Assembly (NCBI RefSeq): GCF_003207815.1
Contig: NZ_NKTX01000012.1
Location: 1 to 64,000, forward strand
Direction of reading: 5' to 3'
DNA length: 64,000 nt
From: Komagataeibacter oboediens
GTDB lineage: Bacteria > Pseudomonadota > Alphaproteobacteria > Acetobacterales > Acetobacteraceae
Both the position numbers and the translations under genes were made by a program. The notes under the pieces are model-generated. The model did no database searches. It saw nothing but the letters and a program-made list of their open reading frames with translations, and was not told where the DNA came from. Position 1 is the stretch's first letter, and the number at the start of each line of letters is the position of its first letter. Shown piece by piece: positions 1 to 10,205 of this stretch.

Positions 1-1
1 C

Positions 2-196
2 AGCTATGTCATGACCCATCTGGCCAAAACCGGCCTGCTGGACCGCGTGCGCTTCCGCCCCATGACCCTGCCCGACCGCTTCATCGATCACAACACCCAA
101 GCCGCGCAGTATCATGAGGCCGGGCTGGATGCGCCTGCCATTGTCGCCACCGCACTGTCCGCCCTGGGCGTGCCGCAGTCACGCCAGATGGCCTGA
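2..196 (+). CDS. dxs: 1-deoxy-D-xylulose-5-phosphate synthase, C-terminal end (partial)
   Basis: Open from the window edge to a TGA at 194-196, about 64 residues visible. The segment with PDRFIDH followed by AAQYHEAGLDA and a terminal Ala-rich helix matches the last part of the transketolase C-terminal domain of DXS, which makes DXP from pyruvate and glyceraldehyde-3-phosphate for the MEP isoprenoid pathway. A TlyA gene follows after 25 bp, an order often seen in alphaproteobacteria. The catalytic domains lie outside the window, so the call rests on the tail only. Confidence 0.8.
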   Translation, partial: SYVMTHLAKTGLLDRVRFRPMTLPDRFIDHNTQAAQYHEAGLDAPAIVATALSALGVPQSRQMA

Positions 197-221
197 CCTC
201 GCCGGAAAGCAGGCACCACGC

Positions 222-965
222 ATGGCAAAACGTCGCGTTGACCAGATTCTGGTGGACCGGGGGCTGGTGGAAACCCGCACCCGGGCGCAGGCACTGATCA
301 TGGCCGGTCTGGTCCACACGCCCGACCGGCGCATTGCCAAGGCCGGGGAGCAGATCCCCGAGGATACGCCCCTGACGCTGAAGGGGCAGGACCATCCATG
401 GGTCTCGCGCGGCGGGATAAAGCTGGCGCACGGGCTGGAACATTTCGGCCTGTCGCCTGCGGGCCTGACCTGTCTTGATGTCGGCGCGTCAACCGGCGGC
501 TTTACCGATGTGCTGCTGCATGAAGGGGCGGCGAAGGTCTATGCCGTCGATGTGGGCCATGGGCAGCTGGCATGGAAACTGCGCAGCAACACCGAACAGG
601 TTGTTGTGCTGGAAAAATGCAATGCCCGTACGCTGGACACAACCATCATTCCCGACCCGATACAGGCGCTGGTCTGTGACGCCAGCTTCATTGGCCTGCG
701 CACCGTCCTGCCCGCGGGGCTGGAACTGTGCGTACCGGGTGCGTGGGCCATTGCGCTGATCAAGCCGCAGTTCGAGGCAGGACGGGATGCGGTCGGCGCA
801 AAGGGCGTCGTGCGCGACCCGGCGGTGCATGACGCCGTATGCGCCATGATCCATGAATGGTGGTCGGGCCTGCCTGGCTGGACCGTACTGGGCATTGACC
901 CCAGCCCCATCACCGGGCCGGAAGGCAACCGGGAATTTCTGATCGCGGCGCGTAAGGACGGCTGA
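222..965 (+). CDS. tlyA: TlyA family rRNA (cytidine-2'-O)-methyltransferase / putative hemolysin
   Basis: 247 residues. An N-terminal S4 RNA-binding domain (about residues 3-60, LVDRGLVETRTRAQALI) is followed by VSRGG at 61-65 and a Rossmann methyltransferase domain whose SAM loop reads CLDVGASTGGFTD at about 85-97. TlyA enzymes 2'-O-methylate rRNA cytidines; older annotations call them hemolysins. The ATG at 222 starts exactly at the S4 domain (MAKRRVDQ), so longer in-frame starts at 114 are rejected. It follows dxs closely and is probably cotranscribed with it. Confidence 0.9.
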   Translation: MAKRRVDQILVDRGLVETRTRAQALIMAGLVHTPDRRIAKAGEQIPEDTPLTLKGQDHPWVSRGGIKLAHGLEHFGLSPAGLTCLDVGASTGGFTDVLLHEGAAKVYAVDVGHGQLAWKLRSNTEQVVVLEKCNARTLDTTIIPDPIQALVCDASFIGLRTVLPAGLELCVPGAWAIALIKPQFEAGRDAVGAKGVVRDPAVHDAVCAMIHEWWSGLPGWTVLGIDPSPITGPEGNREFLIAARKDG

Positions 966-1070
966 TCGAAAGTCGCGCATCCATCCCCTGCTGTGATAGA
1001 CAGGGGATGGCAAATGGGGATATTCCTCCCCTCCCCCATAAATGACACGACGAACATAGGCAGCACCGGT

Positions 1071-2324
1071 ATGTCCGCAGCCCCTGCAACTTCACCTTCC
1101 CGGTCACGCGACGGGACGGCGGCCTCGCTTCTGAATGATGAGGAACGCGCGCGCATCCGCGCGAAATCCGCCCAGTTCGCCCCGCCGCCTGCCGCCCTGC
1201 CCGATGGCAGGCGCGACCTTGTTGGCCTGTCGCGTGAGGAACTGACGGACATCATGGTCGAGATTGGCGAAAAGCCATTCCGCACCAAGCAGCTGTGGCA
1301 CTGGATCTACCATCAGGGCGCGACCGATTTCTCACGCATGAGTTCCATTGCCCGTCCGTTGCAGGAAAAGTTGGCCGAACGCTTCGTCATTGGCCGCCCC
1401 GGCGTGGTGACCGAACAGACATCGCAGGACTCCACGCGCAAATTCCTGTTCCGCTTCCGCGACGGGCAGGAAGCCGAAACCGTGTACATTCCCGACCGGC
1501 AGGAAGACCGTGGAGCGGTGTGCATTTCGTCGCAGGTGGGCTGCACGCTGTCATGCACTTTCTGCCATACCGGCACGCAGGCGCTGGTGCGCAACCTGGG
1601 AGCTGCCGAAATCGTGGGCCAGTTCATGGCCGCGCGCGACAGTTATGGCGAATGGCCCAGCCCGAAGGGCGAGACGCCGCGCCTGTTGTCCACCATCGTG
1701 CTGATGGGCATGGGCGAACCACTGTACAATTACGACAACGTGGCCAAGGCCATGCGCATCATCATGGATGGCGAGGGCATCGGGCTGTCACGACGGCGTA
1801 TCACGCTGTCCACATCCGGCGTGGTGCCGATGATGGATCAGTGCGGGGCAGAACTGGGCATCAACCTGGCCGTGTCACTGCATGCCGTGCGCGATGACCT
1901 GCGTGACGAGATCGTGCCGCTGAACCGCAAATATCCCATCCGGGAAGTCATTGCCGCCTGCCGCCGCTATCCCGCCGCCAGCAATGCCCGGCGCATCACG
2001 TTCGAATACATCATGCTGCGCGGCATCAATGACAGCGAGGCCGACGCGCGTGAACTCGTGCGCCTGATTTCGGGCATACCGGCCAAGGTGAACCTGATCC
2101 CGTTCAACCCATGGCCGGGCAGCAGCTACCGCCCGTCCACGCGCGAACAGCTGGACCGGTTCGCGAAGATCGTGATGGATGCGGGCTTTGCCTCCCCCAT
2201 CCGCATGCCGCGCGGGCGCGACATCCTGGCTGCGTGTGGCCAGCTGCGCACCGAAAGCCAGCGTTTGCGCCGCGCCGCAGGCCAGCCGGACGCCGCACCG
2301 GAAGCAGAGGACGCGGGGGCATAA
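1071..2324 (+). CDS. rlmN: 23S rRNA (adenine2503-C2)/tRNA (A37-C2) methyltransferase RlmN
   Basis: 417 residues with the chosen ATG; in-frame GTG 993 and ATG 1014 are possible but add an unconserved tail. Radical SAM enzyme: the [4Fe-4S] motif C158-x3-C162-x2-C165 (CTLSCTFC) is present, followed by a GMGEP motif and a C-terminal MPRG..I.AACGQL segment typical of RlmN. It methylates C2 of A2503 in 23S rRNA and of A37 in some tRNAs, which helps decoding accuracy. Residues 1-45 are poorly conserved and Ser/Pro/Ala-rich. The argG gene follows in the same direction. Confidence 0.93.
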   Translation: MSAAPATSPSRSRDGTAASLLNDEERARIRAKSAQFAPPPAALPDGRRDLVGLSREELTDIMVEIGEKPFRTKQLWHWIYHQGATDFSRMSSIARPLQEKLAERFVIGRPGVVTEQTSQDSTRKFLFRFRDGQEAETVYIPDRQEDRGAVCISSQVGCTLSCTFCHTGTQALVRNLGAAEIVGQFMAARDSYGEWPSPKGETPRLLSTIVLMGMGEPLYNYDNVAKAMRIIMDGEGIGLSRRRITLSTSGVVPMMDQCGAELGINLAVSLHAVRDDLRDEIVPLNRKYPIREVIAACRRYPAASNARRITFEYIMLRGINDSEADARELVRLISGIPAKVNLIPFNPWPGSSYRPSTREQLDRFAKIVMDAGFASPIRMPRGRDILAACGQLRTESQRLRRAAGQPDAAPEAEDAGA

Positions 2325-2433
2325 AAATCCGGCCTTAACTTCTGGTCGGCCACGCCGTGGGATGCTAGGAGGACAGGCCGCCGGTTCACCCGGCAAAGTA
2401 TTGTCCAGAGTTTTTCGACAGGAGCGTTCTCCC

Positions 2434-3663
2434 ATGGCCGCCAGGGATGTCAAAAAGGTCGTTCTCGCATATTCGGGCGGTCTTGATACTTCCGTGATTC
2501 TGCGCTGGTTGCAGACCACCTACAACTGTGAAGTCGTGACGTTCACGGCCGACCTTGGTCAGGGCGAGGAACTTGAACCCGCCCGCCGCAAGGCCGAAAT
2601 GTTTGGCGTGAAGGAAATCTTCGTCGAAGACCTGCGCGAGACCTTCGTCAAGGACTTCGTCTTCCCCATGTTCCGCGCCAACGCGCTGTACGAAGGGCAG
2701 TACCTGCTGGGCACGTCCATCGCCCGCCCCCTGATCGCCCAGCGCCAGATCGAGATTGCCGAGCAGGTCGGGGCTGACGCCGTGGCCCATGGCGCCACCG
2801 GCAAGGGCAATGACCAGGTCCGTTTCGAACTGGCCTATTACGCGCTCAAGCCCGACATCACCGTGATCGCGCCGTGGCGTGAATGGGACCTGACATCGCG
2901 CACCCGCCTGCTGGCCTTTGCCGAGGAACACCAGATCCCCATCGCAAAGGACAAGCGCGGGGAAGCCCCGTTCTCGGTCGATGCGAACCTGCTGCACTCC
3001 TCCTCTGAAGGGAAGCTGCTGGAAGACCCGGCGGTCGGCCCCGAGGAAATCGTGTTCCAGCGCACCATTTCCCCCGAAGCGGCCCCCGACAAGGCCACCG
3101 AAATCACCATCGATTTCGTATCGGGCGATCCGGTCGCGATCAATGGCGTGGCCATGTCCCCCGCCACCCTGCTGACGCGCCTGAACGAACTGGGCCGTGA
3201 CAACGGCATCGGCCGGCTTGACCTGGTGGAAAACCGCTTTGTCGGCATGAAGTCGCGCGGCATTTACGAAACGCCGGGCGGCACGATCCTGCTGACCGCG
3301 CACCGCAGCATCGAAAGCATCACGCTCGACCGCGAGGCCATGCACCTCAAGGACAGCCTGATGCCGCGTTATGCCGAAATCATCTATAACGGGCTGTGGT
3401 TCTCCCCCGAACGGCACATGCTGCAGGCGCTGATCGATCGCAGCCAGCATTCCGTGAGTGGTCGCGTGCGGCTGAAGCTGTACAAGGGCAACGTGATCTG
3501 CGTTGGCCGCGAAAGCCCCAACAGCCTGTACGACACCCGTGTCGTGACGTTCGAGGATGATGAGGGCGCCTACAACCAGGCCGACGCGCAGGGCTTCATC
3601 AACCTGAACGCGCTGCGCCTGCGGCTGGGGGCCAAGATTGGCCGACGTGGCGGCGCGCTGTAA
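2434..3663 (+). CDS. argG: argininosuccinate synthase
   Basis: 409 residues, the normal family length. The N-terminal ATP-pyrophosphatase loop AYSGGLDTS lies at residues 12-20, and downstream motifs [14 protein letters not shown] and REWD..SR (citrulline/aspartate site) are intact. It condenses citrulline and aspartate with ATP in arginine synthesis, in the cytosol. The ATG at 2434 is preceded by GGAG at 2421-2424; an in-frame extension back to 2179 runs into the rlmN gene and is rejected. The 109-bp gap from rlmN suggests its own promoter. Confidence 0.96.
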   Translation: MAARDVKKVVLAYSGGLDTSVILRWLQTTYNCEVVTFTADLGQGEELEPARRKAEMFGVKEIFVEDLRETFVKDFVFPMFRANALYEGQYLLGTSIARPLIAQRQIEIAEQVGADAVAHGATGKGNDQVRFELAYYALKPDITVIAPWREWDLTSRTRLLAFAEEHQIPIAKDKRGEAPFSVDANLLHSSSEGKLLEDPAVGPEEIVFQRTISPEAAPDKATEITIDFVSGDPVAINGVAMSPATLLTRLNELGRDNGIGRLDLVENRFVGMKSRGIYETPGGTILLTAHRSIESITLDREAMHLKDSLMPRYAEIIYNGLWFSPERHMLQALIDRSQHSVSGRVRLKLYKGNVICVGRESPNSLYDTRVVTFEDDEGAYNQADAQGFINLNALRLRLGAKIGRRGGAL

Positions 3664-3711
3664 TCTTTCACCCGATCCTTCGTGTTCATTCCAACGACCT
3701 GCCGAGGTGTC

Positions 3712-4209
3712 ATGAAACGATTTTCCCGTGTCATTCCCCTTCTTCTTGCGACTGCCGTGGCGTTGCCGCTGGCAGCATGCGGGGGCAGCAAGAAGGATGA
3801 CCAGCCGGAACTGACCCCGGCAGAGTTCATGGACAACGTGCGCAAGCAGCCCGGGGTCAAGACCCTGCCGGACGGACTGGCCTACAAGGTCCTGAAATCC
3901 GGGCCGAAGGATGGCGCGCAGCCCACCATCAATGACAGCGTGATGGTCATATACGAAGGCCGCCTGCCTGATGGCGGCATTTTCGACAGTTCCGAGCAGC
4001 ACGGGCATGGCGCGTATATGCAGATGCCGCTGGAGATGGTGATCAAGGGCTGGCAGGAAGCCGTGCCGCTCATGCATGTGGGCGATACATGGATGCTGTA
4101 TGTGCCACCCGAACTGGGTTACGGGCATAAATCCATGGGCATCATCCAGCCCGACAGCCCGCTGATCTTCAAGATACAGCTTCTGGGCGTCGCACCCGGC
4201 GGCCATTAA
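3712..4209 (+). CDS. FKBP-type peptidyl-prolyl cis-trans isomerase, lipoprotein
   Basis: 165 residues. A lipoprotein signal ends in the lipobox LAAC with Cys23, then a charged linker and one FKBP domain (about residues 70-160: SVMVIYEGRLPDGGIFDSS ... GWQEAVPLMHVGD ... YVPPELGYG). FKBP domains isomerise prolyl bonds; here the enzyme is predicted to be membrane-anchored in the periplasm. The ATG at 3712 has GAGG eight bases upstream and begins directly at the signal (MKRF). A good Rho-independent terminator follows the stop codon, so the transcript probably ends here. Confidence 0.88.
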   Translation: MKRFSRVIPLLLATAVALPLAACGGSKKDDQPELTPAEFMDNVRKQPGVKTLPDGLAYKVLKSGPKDGAQPTINDSVMVIYEGRLPDGGIFDSSEQHGHGAYMQMPLEMVIKGWQEAVPLMHVGDTWMLYVPPELGYGHKSMGIIQPDSPLIFKIQLLGVAPGGH

Positions 4210-4220
4210 GGGATGCACAG

Positions 4221-4252
4221 GGCCATTCATCCAACGGGTGAATGGCCTTTTT
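4221..4252 (+). terminator. Rho-independent terminator after the FKBP gene
   Basis: Perfect 9-bp inverted repeat GGCCATTCA (4221-4229) / TGAATGGCC (4239-4247), 9-nt loop, then TTTTT at 4248-4252, starting 12 bp after the stop codon. Confidence 0.85.
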
Positions 4253-4287
4253 CATGACATAACGGGACAGGAAACCGGATAACCGAC

Positions 4288-4776
4288 ATGGGTAATGGGA
4301 CCGGGCGTATGGCGTCCGTACTGCGCGGGGCCTGCATGGTGGGCACGATGGTGCTGCTGGCGGCCTGCACGCGCCACGGCCACGAAGGCTATGCACGTTA
4401 CCGCACCAACTGCGGCATATGCCACCATGGCGGGGAAGGCATGAAGGGAGAAATCCCGCCCGTATCCGGACGGGTGGACAAGATCGCCTCCACCCCCGAG
4501 GGCAAGCAGTACCTGATGCATGTGCTTCTGAACGGACTGAATGGCCCGCTGCAGATTGACGGCGTGCGGTACAATTTTTCCATGCCGCCATTCCGCGCCC
4601 ATCTGTCGGATGAGGAAATCGCCTCCATCCTGACCTATCTGGCCACGCGTGGCGATACCCGCCCCGCCCCGGTGTTCAGGGCCGCGGATGTCGCCGCGGA
4701 ACGCGCCCACCCGATGACCACCACCATGGTAGCCGAAGAACGTCGCCGCCTTGACGCCATCCATCCCCTGCCCTGA
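4288..4776 (+). CDS. monohaem cytochrome c family lipoprotein
   Basis: 162 residues. The start shows a signal peptide with lipobox LLAAC (Cys27); a single haem c site CGICH lies at 42-46, and Met99 in FSMPPF is the likely distal ligand. The segment LSDEEIASILTYL is the usual C-terminal helix of small class I cytochromes c. It is predicted to be a lipid-anchored periplasmic electron carrier. No oxidase or dehydrogenase gene is adjacent (FKBP before, trpS after), so the redox partner cannot be told. A later ATG at 4309 is an alternative start. Confidence 0.82.
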   Translation: MGNGTGRMASVLRGACMVGTMVLLAACTRHGHEGYARYRTNCGICHHGGEGMKGEIPPVSGRVDKIASTPEGKQYLMHVLLNGLNGPLQIDGVRYNFSMPPFRAHLSDEEIASILTYLATRGDTRPAPVFRAADVAAERAHPMTTTMVAEERRRLDAIHPLP

Positions 4777-4824
4777 CAACCTGGCATCTTGACCACCACG
4801 GGCAAAAAAACGGAAAACGCTTTC

Positions 4825-5820
4825 ATGCAACGCCTATTTTCCGGCATTCAGCCGACCGGTATCCCGCAGCTTGGCAATTACCTTGGTGCAATACGCAACT
4901 GGGTTGCGCTGCAGCGTGATCATGAATGTATCTTCTGCCTGGTGGACATGCACGCCATCACCACATGGCAGGACCCTGCGGTGCTGCGCCAGCAGACACT
5001 GGCGCAGACGGCGGTCCTGCTGGCATCGGGCATCGATGTGCAGCGGCATATCCTGTTCAACCAGTCCGCCGTCAGCGCGCATGCGCGGCTGGGGTGGATT
5101 TTCAACTGTGTCGCCCGCATCGGCTGGCTCAACCGCATGACGCAGTTCAAGGACAAGGCCGGCAAGGACCGTGAGAAACATTCCGCGGGCCTGTATGTCT
5201 ATCCCGACCTCATGGCCGCCGACATCATGGCATACAAGGCTACGGTCGTGCCGGTGGGCGATGACCAGAAGCAGCACCTTGAACTGACCAACGACATTGC
5301 CCAGAAATTCAACCATGACTACGGGACGGAATTCTTCCCGCAGGTCGAAGCCCTGATCCCGCCGCAGGGCGCGCGCGTCATGAGCCTGCGTGACGGCACC
5401 AAGAAAATGTCAAAGTCCGATCCCTCCGCCCAGAGCCGGATCGAGATGACGGACGATGCCGACGCCATCGCCAACAAGATCAAACGCGCCAAGACCGATT
5501 CCGAACCGCTGCCGTCTGAGGAATCAGGCCTTGAAAACCGGCCCGAGGCCCGCAATCTGGTAACCATCTACGCCACGCTGTCCGGCACGACTGTCGCCGG
5601 GGTGCTGGCGCAGTTCGGCGGTCAGGGCTTCGGGCCGTTCAAGACGGCGCTGACCGACGTGGTGGTGGGGGCAATCGCCCCGATTGCCGAAGAAACCGGA
5701 CGCCTGCTGAAGGAACCCGGTTTCCTGTGCGACACGCTGCGCGATGGCGCGAACCGGGCCCGCGCCATTGCCGAACCAATTGTATCGGAAGCGGAATCCC
5801 TGATCGGCTTCCTGAAATAA
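4825..5820 (+). CDS. trpS: tryptophanyl-tRNA synthetase
   Basis: 331 residues, normal for bacterial TrpRS. Class I features: [14 protein letters not shown] near the N-terminus (HIGH-equivalent) and KMSKS at 194-198. The Rossmann fold segments CLVDMHAIT and [18 protein letters not shown] (tRNA/Trp-AMP site) are intact. It charges tRNA-Trp in the cytosol. The ATG at 4825 fits the conserved start [12 protein letters not shown]; a TTG at 4789 would add 12 unconserved residues. yjbQ follows after 17 bp and is probably cotranscribed. Confidence 0.95.
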   Translation: MQRLFSGIQPTGIPQLGNYLGAIRNWVALQRDHECIFCLVDMHAITTWQDPAVLRQQTLAQTAVLLASGIDVQRHILFNQSAVSAHARLGWIFNCVARIGWLNRMTQFKDKAGKDREKHSAGLYVYPDLMAADIMAYKATVVPVGDDQKQHLELTNDIAQKFNHDYGTEFFPQVEALIPPQGARVMSLRDGTKKMSKSDPSAQSRIEMTDDADAIANKIKRAKTDSEPLPSEESGLENRPEARNLVTIYATLSGTTVAGVLAQFGGQGFGPFKTALTDVVVGAIAPIAEETGRLLKEPGFLCDTLRDGANRARAIAEPIVSEAESLIGFLK

Positions 5821-5837
5821 ACACGAAAGGCGGCACC

Positions 5838-6257
5838 ATGCGCCAGGATCTGCACAGCCTTGTGGTCACGACCCGCGGCAAGGGACTGGTCCCGATCGAC
5901 CGGCCGGTTCTGGACTGGGTAAGGCAGAGCGGGATCGGGACCGGCCTGCTGACGCTATGGTGCCGCCATACCTCCGCATCGCTGACGGTGCAGGAAAACG
6001 CCGACCCGACGGTGCGCGAGGATATCGAACGGTATTTCGAAACCCTCGTGCCTGAACAGCCGGGGCGTTACATCCATGAAGATGAAGGGCCGGACGACAT
6101 GCCCGCCCATCTGCGCGCCATGCTGACCAATACCCAGCTTTCCATTCCGGTGGCGGATGGGCGGCCGGTGATGGGCACATGGCAGGGCCTGTACCTGTTC
6201 GAACACCGTGCGCGCGCCCACAGGCGGGAAATCGTCCTGCACCTGATCGGTGAGTGA
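5838..6257 (+). CDS. yjbQ: YjbQ/UPF0047 family protein
   Basis: 139 residues, the typical length of this single-domain family. Family signatures are WCRHTSASLTVQEN in the first half and the C-terminal MGTWQGLYLFEHR motif, with conserved His and Glu residues that bind a metal. The family is often labelled secondary thiamine-phosphate synthase, but its physiological reaction is not firmly settled. The ATG at 5838 has GAAAGG about 9 bases upstream. The gene is convergent with fghA, with only 20 bp between the stop codons. Confidence 0.87.
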   Translation: MRQDLHSLVVTTRGKGLVPIDRPVLDWVRQSGIGTGLLTLWCRHTSASLTVQENADPTVREDIERYFETLVPEQPGRYIHEDEGPDDMPAHLRAMLTNTQLSIPVADGRPVMGTWQGLYLFEHRARAHRREIVLHLIGE

Positions 6258-6277
6258 TCCCCGCCCGCCCGGCGAGC

Positions 6278-7132
6278 TCAGAGCGCGTTCAGGATGGTGG
6301 CATGGTGGTCAAGATGATCGGCGATGAATGACTGGATGAACCAGTAGGAATGATCATAGCGCTGATGCACGCGCAGGCGCAGGTCCTGCCCTGCCGCGCC
6401 AGCCGCAGCCGCCAGCAGTTCCGGCCTGAGCTGGTCATGCAGGAATTTGTCGCTTCCCCCCTGATCCACCAGAATTTCGGTGGGATGGGTATGCCCTGCT
6501 TCCAGCAGCAGGGTCGCGTCATGCCGCGCCCATGTGGCACGATCAGGCCCCAGATAGGCGGTAAAGGCCTTCTTTCCCCAAGGCGCGACGGCAGGATGGC
6601 AGATCGGGGCAAAGGCCGAAACCGATTTCCATGCCTGTGGCGCACGCAGAGCATGGACCAGCGCGCCATGGCCGCCCATGGAATGGCCCATGATGCCACG
6701 CCGCGCGCCATCAATGGCGAACTCGGCCTGCGTCAGTTCGGGCAGTTCGTGGCTGACATAGGTGCCCATGCGGTAATGCCTGCGCCACGCGGGCGTCGTG
6801 GCATCAAGGTAGAAGCCTGCCCCCGTGCCAAGGTCATAGGCATCGTCTTCCCCCGCAACGCCCGCGCCACGTGGCGAGGTATCGGGGGCAACCAGCGCGA
6901 TGCCATGATGGGCCGCGAACCGCACGGCATTGGACTTGACCAGAAATGTCTCCTGCGTGCAGGTCAGCCCCGCCAGCAGGTGGATGACGGGCACGCGTTC
7001 CCCCGCCAGCGCGCGTTCGGGCAGGAACACGCCAAAACGCGCCTCCAGCCCGAGGCTTTCGGAGGGGTGGCTGTAAAAGCCCACCCGTCCGCCACAGCTT
7101 GCATGTTCTTCAAGCGTCGTGATCCGGCTCAT
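6278..7132 (-). CDS. fghA: S-formylglutathione hydrolase
   Basis: 284 residues, alpha/beta hydrolase of the esterase D family. The nucleophile elbow GHSMGG places Ser151; Asp in VDQGGSDKF and His in YDHSYWFI complete the triad, and HLLAGLTCTQETF near the N-terminus is diagnostic. It cleaves S-formylglutathione to formate and glutathione, the second step of glutathione-dependent formaldehyde oxidation. It lies 3 bp downstream of adhC on the same strand, so the two form an operon for the complete pathway. Confidence 0.94.
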   Translation of the reverse strand: MSRITTLEEHASCGGRVGFYSHPSESLGLEARFGVFLPERALAGERVPVIHLLAGLTCTQETFLVKSNAVRFAAHHGIALVAPDTSPRGAGVAGEDDAYDLGTGAGFYLDATTPAWRRHYRMGTYVSHELPELTQAEFAIDGARRGIMGHSMGGHGALVHALRAPQAWKSVSAFAPICHPAVAPWGKKAFTAYLGPDRATWARHDATLLLEAGHTHPTEILVDQGGSDKFLHDQLRPELLAAAAGAAGQDLRLRVHQRYDHSYWFIQSFIADHLDHHATILNAL

Positions 7133-7135
7133 GGA

Positions 7136-8251
7136 TCAGAACTCGACAACCGTGCGGATGCTCTCACCCTTCGCCATCATGTCGAAGCCTTCATTGATGC
7201 GCTCCAGCGGCAGCCTGTGGGTAATCAGGCTGTCGATATCAATGCGGTTTTCCATGAACCAGTCCACGATGCGCGGCACGTCCGTACGGCCACGCGCGCC
7301 GCCGAAGGCCGAACCGATCCACCGCCGCCCGGTCACAAGCTGGAACGGCCGCGTGCTGATTTCCTGCCCCGCGCCCGCAACCCCGATGATGGTGGACACC
7401 CCCCATCCGCGATGCGCGCATTCCAGCGCCTGCCGCATGAGCGTCGGGTTGCCTACACATTCAAATGAATAGTCCACGCCGCCACCGGTCAGTTCAACGA
7501 TATGACCAACCAGGTCGCCATTGGGGCCGAGATCCTTCGGGTTGATGAAGTCGGTCATGCCGAATTTACGGCCAATGGCTTCACGCTCGGGGTTGATGTC
7601 GATGCCGATAATCCGTTCGGCCCCGACCATTTTCGCGCCCTGAATGACGTTCAGCCCGATCCCGCCCAGACCGAATACGGCAACCGTGCTGCCGGTCTCG
7701 ACCTTGGCGGTGAACAGCACGGCCCCGATGCCGGTGGTGACCCCGCAGCCGATATAGAACACCTTGTCAAACGGGGCATCGGGCCGGATCTTGGCCAGCG
7801 CGATTTCCGGCAGCACCGTATAGTTGGCGAAGGTGGAACAGCCCATGTAGTGATGGATCGGCTGCCCCCTGAACGAAAAACGCGACGTGCCATCGGGCAT
7901 CAGCCCCTTGCCCTGCGTCGTCCGGATGGCCGTGCACAGGTTGGTCTTGCGTGACAGGCAGGACTTACATTCCCGGCATTCGGGAGTATAGAGCGGGATG
8001 ACATGGTCGCCGGGCTTCAGGTGCCTGACACCTGCGCCGACTTCCACCACCACACCAGCGCCTTCATGGCCAAGAATGGCGGGAAACAGCCCCTCAGGAT
8101 CAGCGCCGGACAGGGTGAACTTGTCCGTATGGCACAGGCCGGTGGCCTTGATCTCGACCAGCACCTCACCCGCGCGCGGGCCTTCAAGCTGCACGGTCTC
8201 GATTTCAAGTGGTTTGCCTGCCTCGAAGGCAACAGCTGCCCTTACGTCCAT
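7136..8251 (-). CDS. adhC: S-(hydroxymethyl)glutathione dehydrogenase / class III alcohol dehydrogenase
   Basis: 371 residues, medium-chain zinc dehydrogenase. The catalytic zinc region [10 protein letters not shown] and GHEGAGVV, the structural zinc cluster [15 protein letters not shown] and the NAD-binding GLGGIGLN are all present; the class III context [17 protein letters not shown] is clear. It oxidises the spontaneous formaldehyde-glutathione adduct with NAD. First gene of a two-gene unit with fghA. The 242-bp region upstream, shared with the bestrophin-like gene, must carry both promoters; I see no clear operator there. Confidence 0.95.
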   Translation of the reverse strand: MDVRAAVAFEAGKPLEIETVQLEGPRAGEVLVEIKATGLCHTDKFTLSGADPEGLFPAILGHEGAGVVVEVGAGVRHLKPGDHVIPLYTPECRECKSCLSRKTNLCTAIRTTQGKGLMPDGTSRFSFRGQPIHHYMGCSTFANYTVLPEIALAKIRPDAPFDKVFYIGCGVTTGIGAVLFTAKVETGSTVAVFGLGGIGLNVIQGAKMVGAERIIGIDINPEREAIGRKFGMTDFINPKDLGPNGDLVGHIVELTGGGVDYSFECVGNPTLMRQALECAHRGWGVSTIIGVAGAGQEISTRPFQLVTGRRWIGSAFGGARGRTDVPRIVDWFMENRIDIDSLITHRLPLERINEGFDMMAKGESIRTVVEF

Positions 8252-8493
8252 GAACCCGGTCTTCCCTTCAATACGTGGGCCCCGCGCGGGGGCTTTTGTC
8301 CGTAATGATTAAGGGCATCATCGCCACCTGCGTCAATGTCATGTGGCCATGCAGGCGCTGACGATATTTTCAGTGACAAAACATGCCACCCGCCCACTCC
8401 CGGTGCCGCAACGCCGGCATGATGTGATAAGCGGCACAAAGGGGACCGATGCACGGCCCCGTATCGCACCCTTAGATAAACCGGGAATCTTGC

Positions 8494-9369
8494 ATGGTCA
8501 TTGATCGCAGAATTGGTTTGTGGATCCTGCTGCGCGAAAGCGTGCTGTCACTGGTTTTCCTGTGCGCGTGGGACATCGTCGTCGTGGTGATGTTCCAGAT
8601 CTTCCATCAGGAATGGATGGAACAGCCCACCCTGCCCATATCGCTGATCGGCTCGGCGCTGGTGCTGTTCATGAGCTTTCGCAACAACACCGCCTATAAC
8701 CGCTGGTGGGAAGGACGGACGCTGTGGGGGGCGGTCACCAACAACAGCCGGTCCTTCGCACGTCAGGCGGGCACGATCCTGCGCGGGTGTCCCGACCTTG
8801 CCCGCGCCATGGCGGCCTATCCCTATGCCCTGCGGGGCGCGCTGGGGCGGCTGGATGCAAGCGACGACATCATGCGCCTGCTGCCCGATTCCATGAAGGC
8901 GGGCATCGCAGGCAAGGTCAACGTCCCCGCCGCCATCCTGTTTGAAATCGGGCTGCGGGTGGATGCGGAATCACGCAGGCTGGGCATTGACGGTGCGCTG
9001 CAGGGACAGATCGACCGCATCCTGTCGGACATGTGCAACGCCCAGGGCGGGCTGGAACGCATCCGCAACACACCGCTGGCCATACAGTTTTCCGTCCTGC
9101 CGAAGGTGGTGGCGGTGGTCTTCTGCATCATCCTGCCCCTGTCCATGGTGCAGACGCTGGGGTGGATCACGCCACTGGGGTCATCACTGGTGGGGCTATT
9201 GTTCGTGGCACTGGACAAGATCGGCAACGACCTGCAGGATCCCTTCAGCGCAACGCCGCACGGCATGCCGATGCTGGCCATTTCCCGCACGATCGAAATC
9301 GACCTGCTGCAGTCCTGCGGCCTGCCTGCGCCGCCACCGCTGACACCCGTGGGCGGCATACAGGCATGA
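8494..9369 (+). CDS. bestrophin-family (UPF0187) membrane protein, predicted anion channel
   Basis: 291 residues. Two hydrophobic segments near the N-terminus (about 9-30 and 44-60) lead into LSFRNN-like motif FMSFRNNTAYNRWWEGR, the signature of bacterial bestrophin homologues; two further segments lie near 200-245, and the GNDLQDPF motif near 247-254 is the conserved Asp/Pro region of the pore neck. Characterised bacterial members form pentameric ion channels; selectivity here is unknown. Transcribed alone, divergent from adhC. Confidence 0.85.
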   Translation: MVIDRRIGLWILLRESVLSLVFLCAWDIVVVVMFQIFHQEWMEQPTLPISLIGSALVLFMSFRNNTAYNRWWEGRTLWGAVTNNSRSFARQAGTILRGCPDLARAMAAYPYALRGALGRLDASDDIMRLLPDSMKAGIAGKVNVPAAILFEIGLRVDAESRRLGIDGALQGQIDRILSDMCNAQGGLERIRNTPLAIQFSVLPKVVAVVFCIILPLSMVQTLGWITPLGSSLVGLLFVALDKIGNDLQDPFSATPHGMPMLAISRTIEIDLLQSCGLPAPPPLTPVGGIQA

Positions 9370-9493
9370 CGCAGCCCGCCTGATGGGCCAACCTCCCCGG
9401 GCATACCGGGTACCGCGCCGTCATCGGGGTACCATATTTCCCGGACCGGAAGCGTTATGAAGGAAGCAAGACAGAAGGGCGGATTTATGCTAT

Positions 9494-10099
9494 ATGGGCG
9501 GTATGAGCATGTTCAGAACCACCCAGAAGGGCACTGTGACCGATGCAATGGCACGGACGGCCGCAGCTGCCACGGCAGCCGAGGCAAAGTCCAGCAAGGC
9601 CGTAAAAGACGAGGATCCATTCCGCGAGGGCGACGCCATTGTGTATGCGGCACATGGCGTTGGCCGTGTTGACCGGATTGGCGTTGACGAAATCGCGGGC
9701 ACCAAGCTGGAAATGATCCAGATCTCCTTCCCCGGCAACCAGATGACGCTGCGCATCCCGCTGTCCAAGGCGCGCAAGTCGGGCCTGCGCAAGATCGTAT
9801 CAAGGGAAATCGTGGACAAGGCGATGGCCATCATCAAGGGCAAGCCGCATGTCAGCCGTGGCATGTGGGCGCGCCGCGCGGTCGCCTATCAGGAAAAGAT
9901 CAATTCCGGCGACCTGGTGCAGATCGCCGAAGTGCTGCGTGACCTCCGCCGCAATGTGGACAGCCTTGACGGCAGCTTCAGCGAACGCAAGCTGTTCGAG
10001 GCGGCACAGGAACGCTTCGTGGCCGAGGTCGCCGTGCTGGAAGGCAAGGAGCCGACCGAAGTGCTTGAAAAGCTGACCGAGGTCATGAAGGCGGCCTGA
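9494..10099 (+). CDS. CarD/CdnL family transcriptional regulator
   Basis: 201 residues. After a low-complexity Ala-rich leader (1-40), the RNA-polymerase-binding Tudor-like domain starts at FREGDAIVYAAHGVGRVD and continues through IPLSKARKSGLRKIVS; the helical C-terminal half (MWARRAVAYQEKINSGDLVQIAEVLRDL) matches the CarD DNA-interacting domain. Such proteins bind the RNAP beta subunit and stabilise open complexes, notably at rRNA promoters. ATGs at 9494, 9503 and 9509 are all possible starts. A terminator follows at 10139. Confidence 0.9.
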   Translation: MGGMSMFRTTQKGTVTDAMARTAAAATAAEAKSSKAVKDEDPFREGDAIVYAAHGVGRVDRIGVDEIAGTKLEMIQISFPGNQMTLRIPLSKARKSGLRKIVSREIVDKAMAIIKGKPHVSRGMWARRAVAYQEKINSGDLVQIAEVLRDLRRNVDSLDGSFSERKLFEAAQERFVAEVAVLEGKEPTEVLEKLTEVMKAA

Positions 10100-10138
10100 C
10101 CACCCCACGCCGCCTTTTCCGTCACAACCCCATCCATG

Positions 10139-10164
10139 CCGCCGGCCCCTGTGCCGGCGGTTTT
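10139..10164 (+). terminator. Rho-independent terminator after the CarD gene
   Basis: Perfect 8-bp stem CCGCCGGC (10139-10146) / GCCGGCGG (10153-10160) followed by TTTT. It also lies between the convergent carD-like and MFS genes. Confidence 0.75.
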
Positions 10165-10205
10165 GCCATGCGCGCCCTACTTTATGGACCGGATGCCGCC
10201 GGTGG

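Noticed and set aside
6350-7468. Open frame on + across fghA and adhC
   Set aside because: Antisense shadow; both opposite genes are complete with catalytic motifs.
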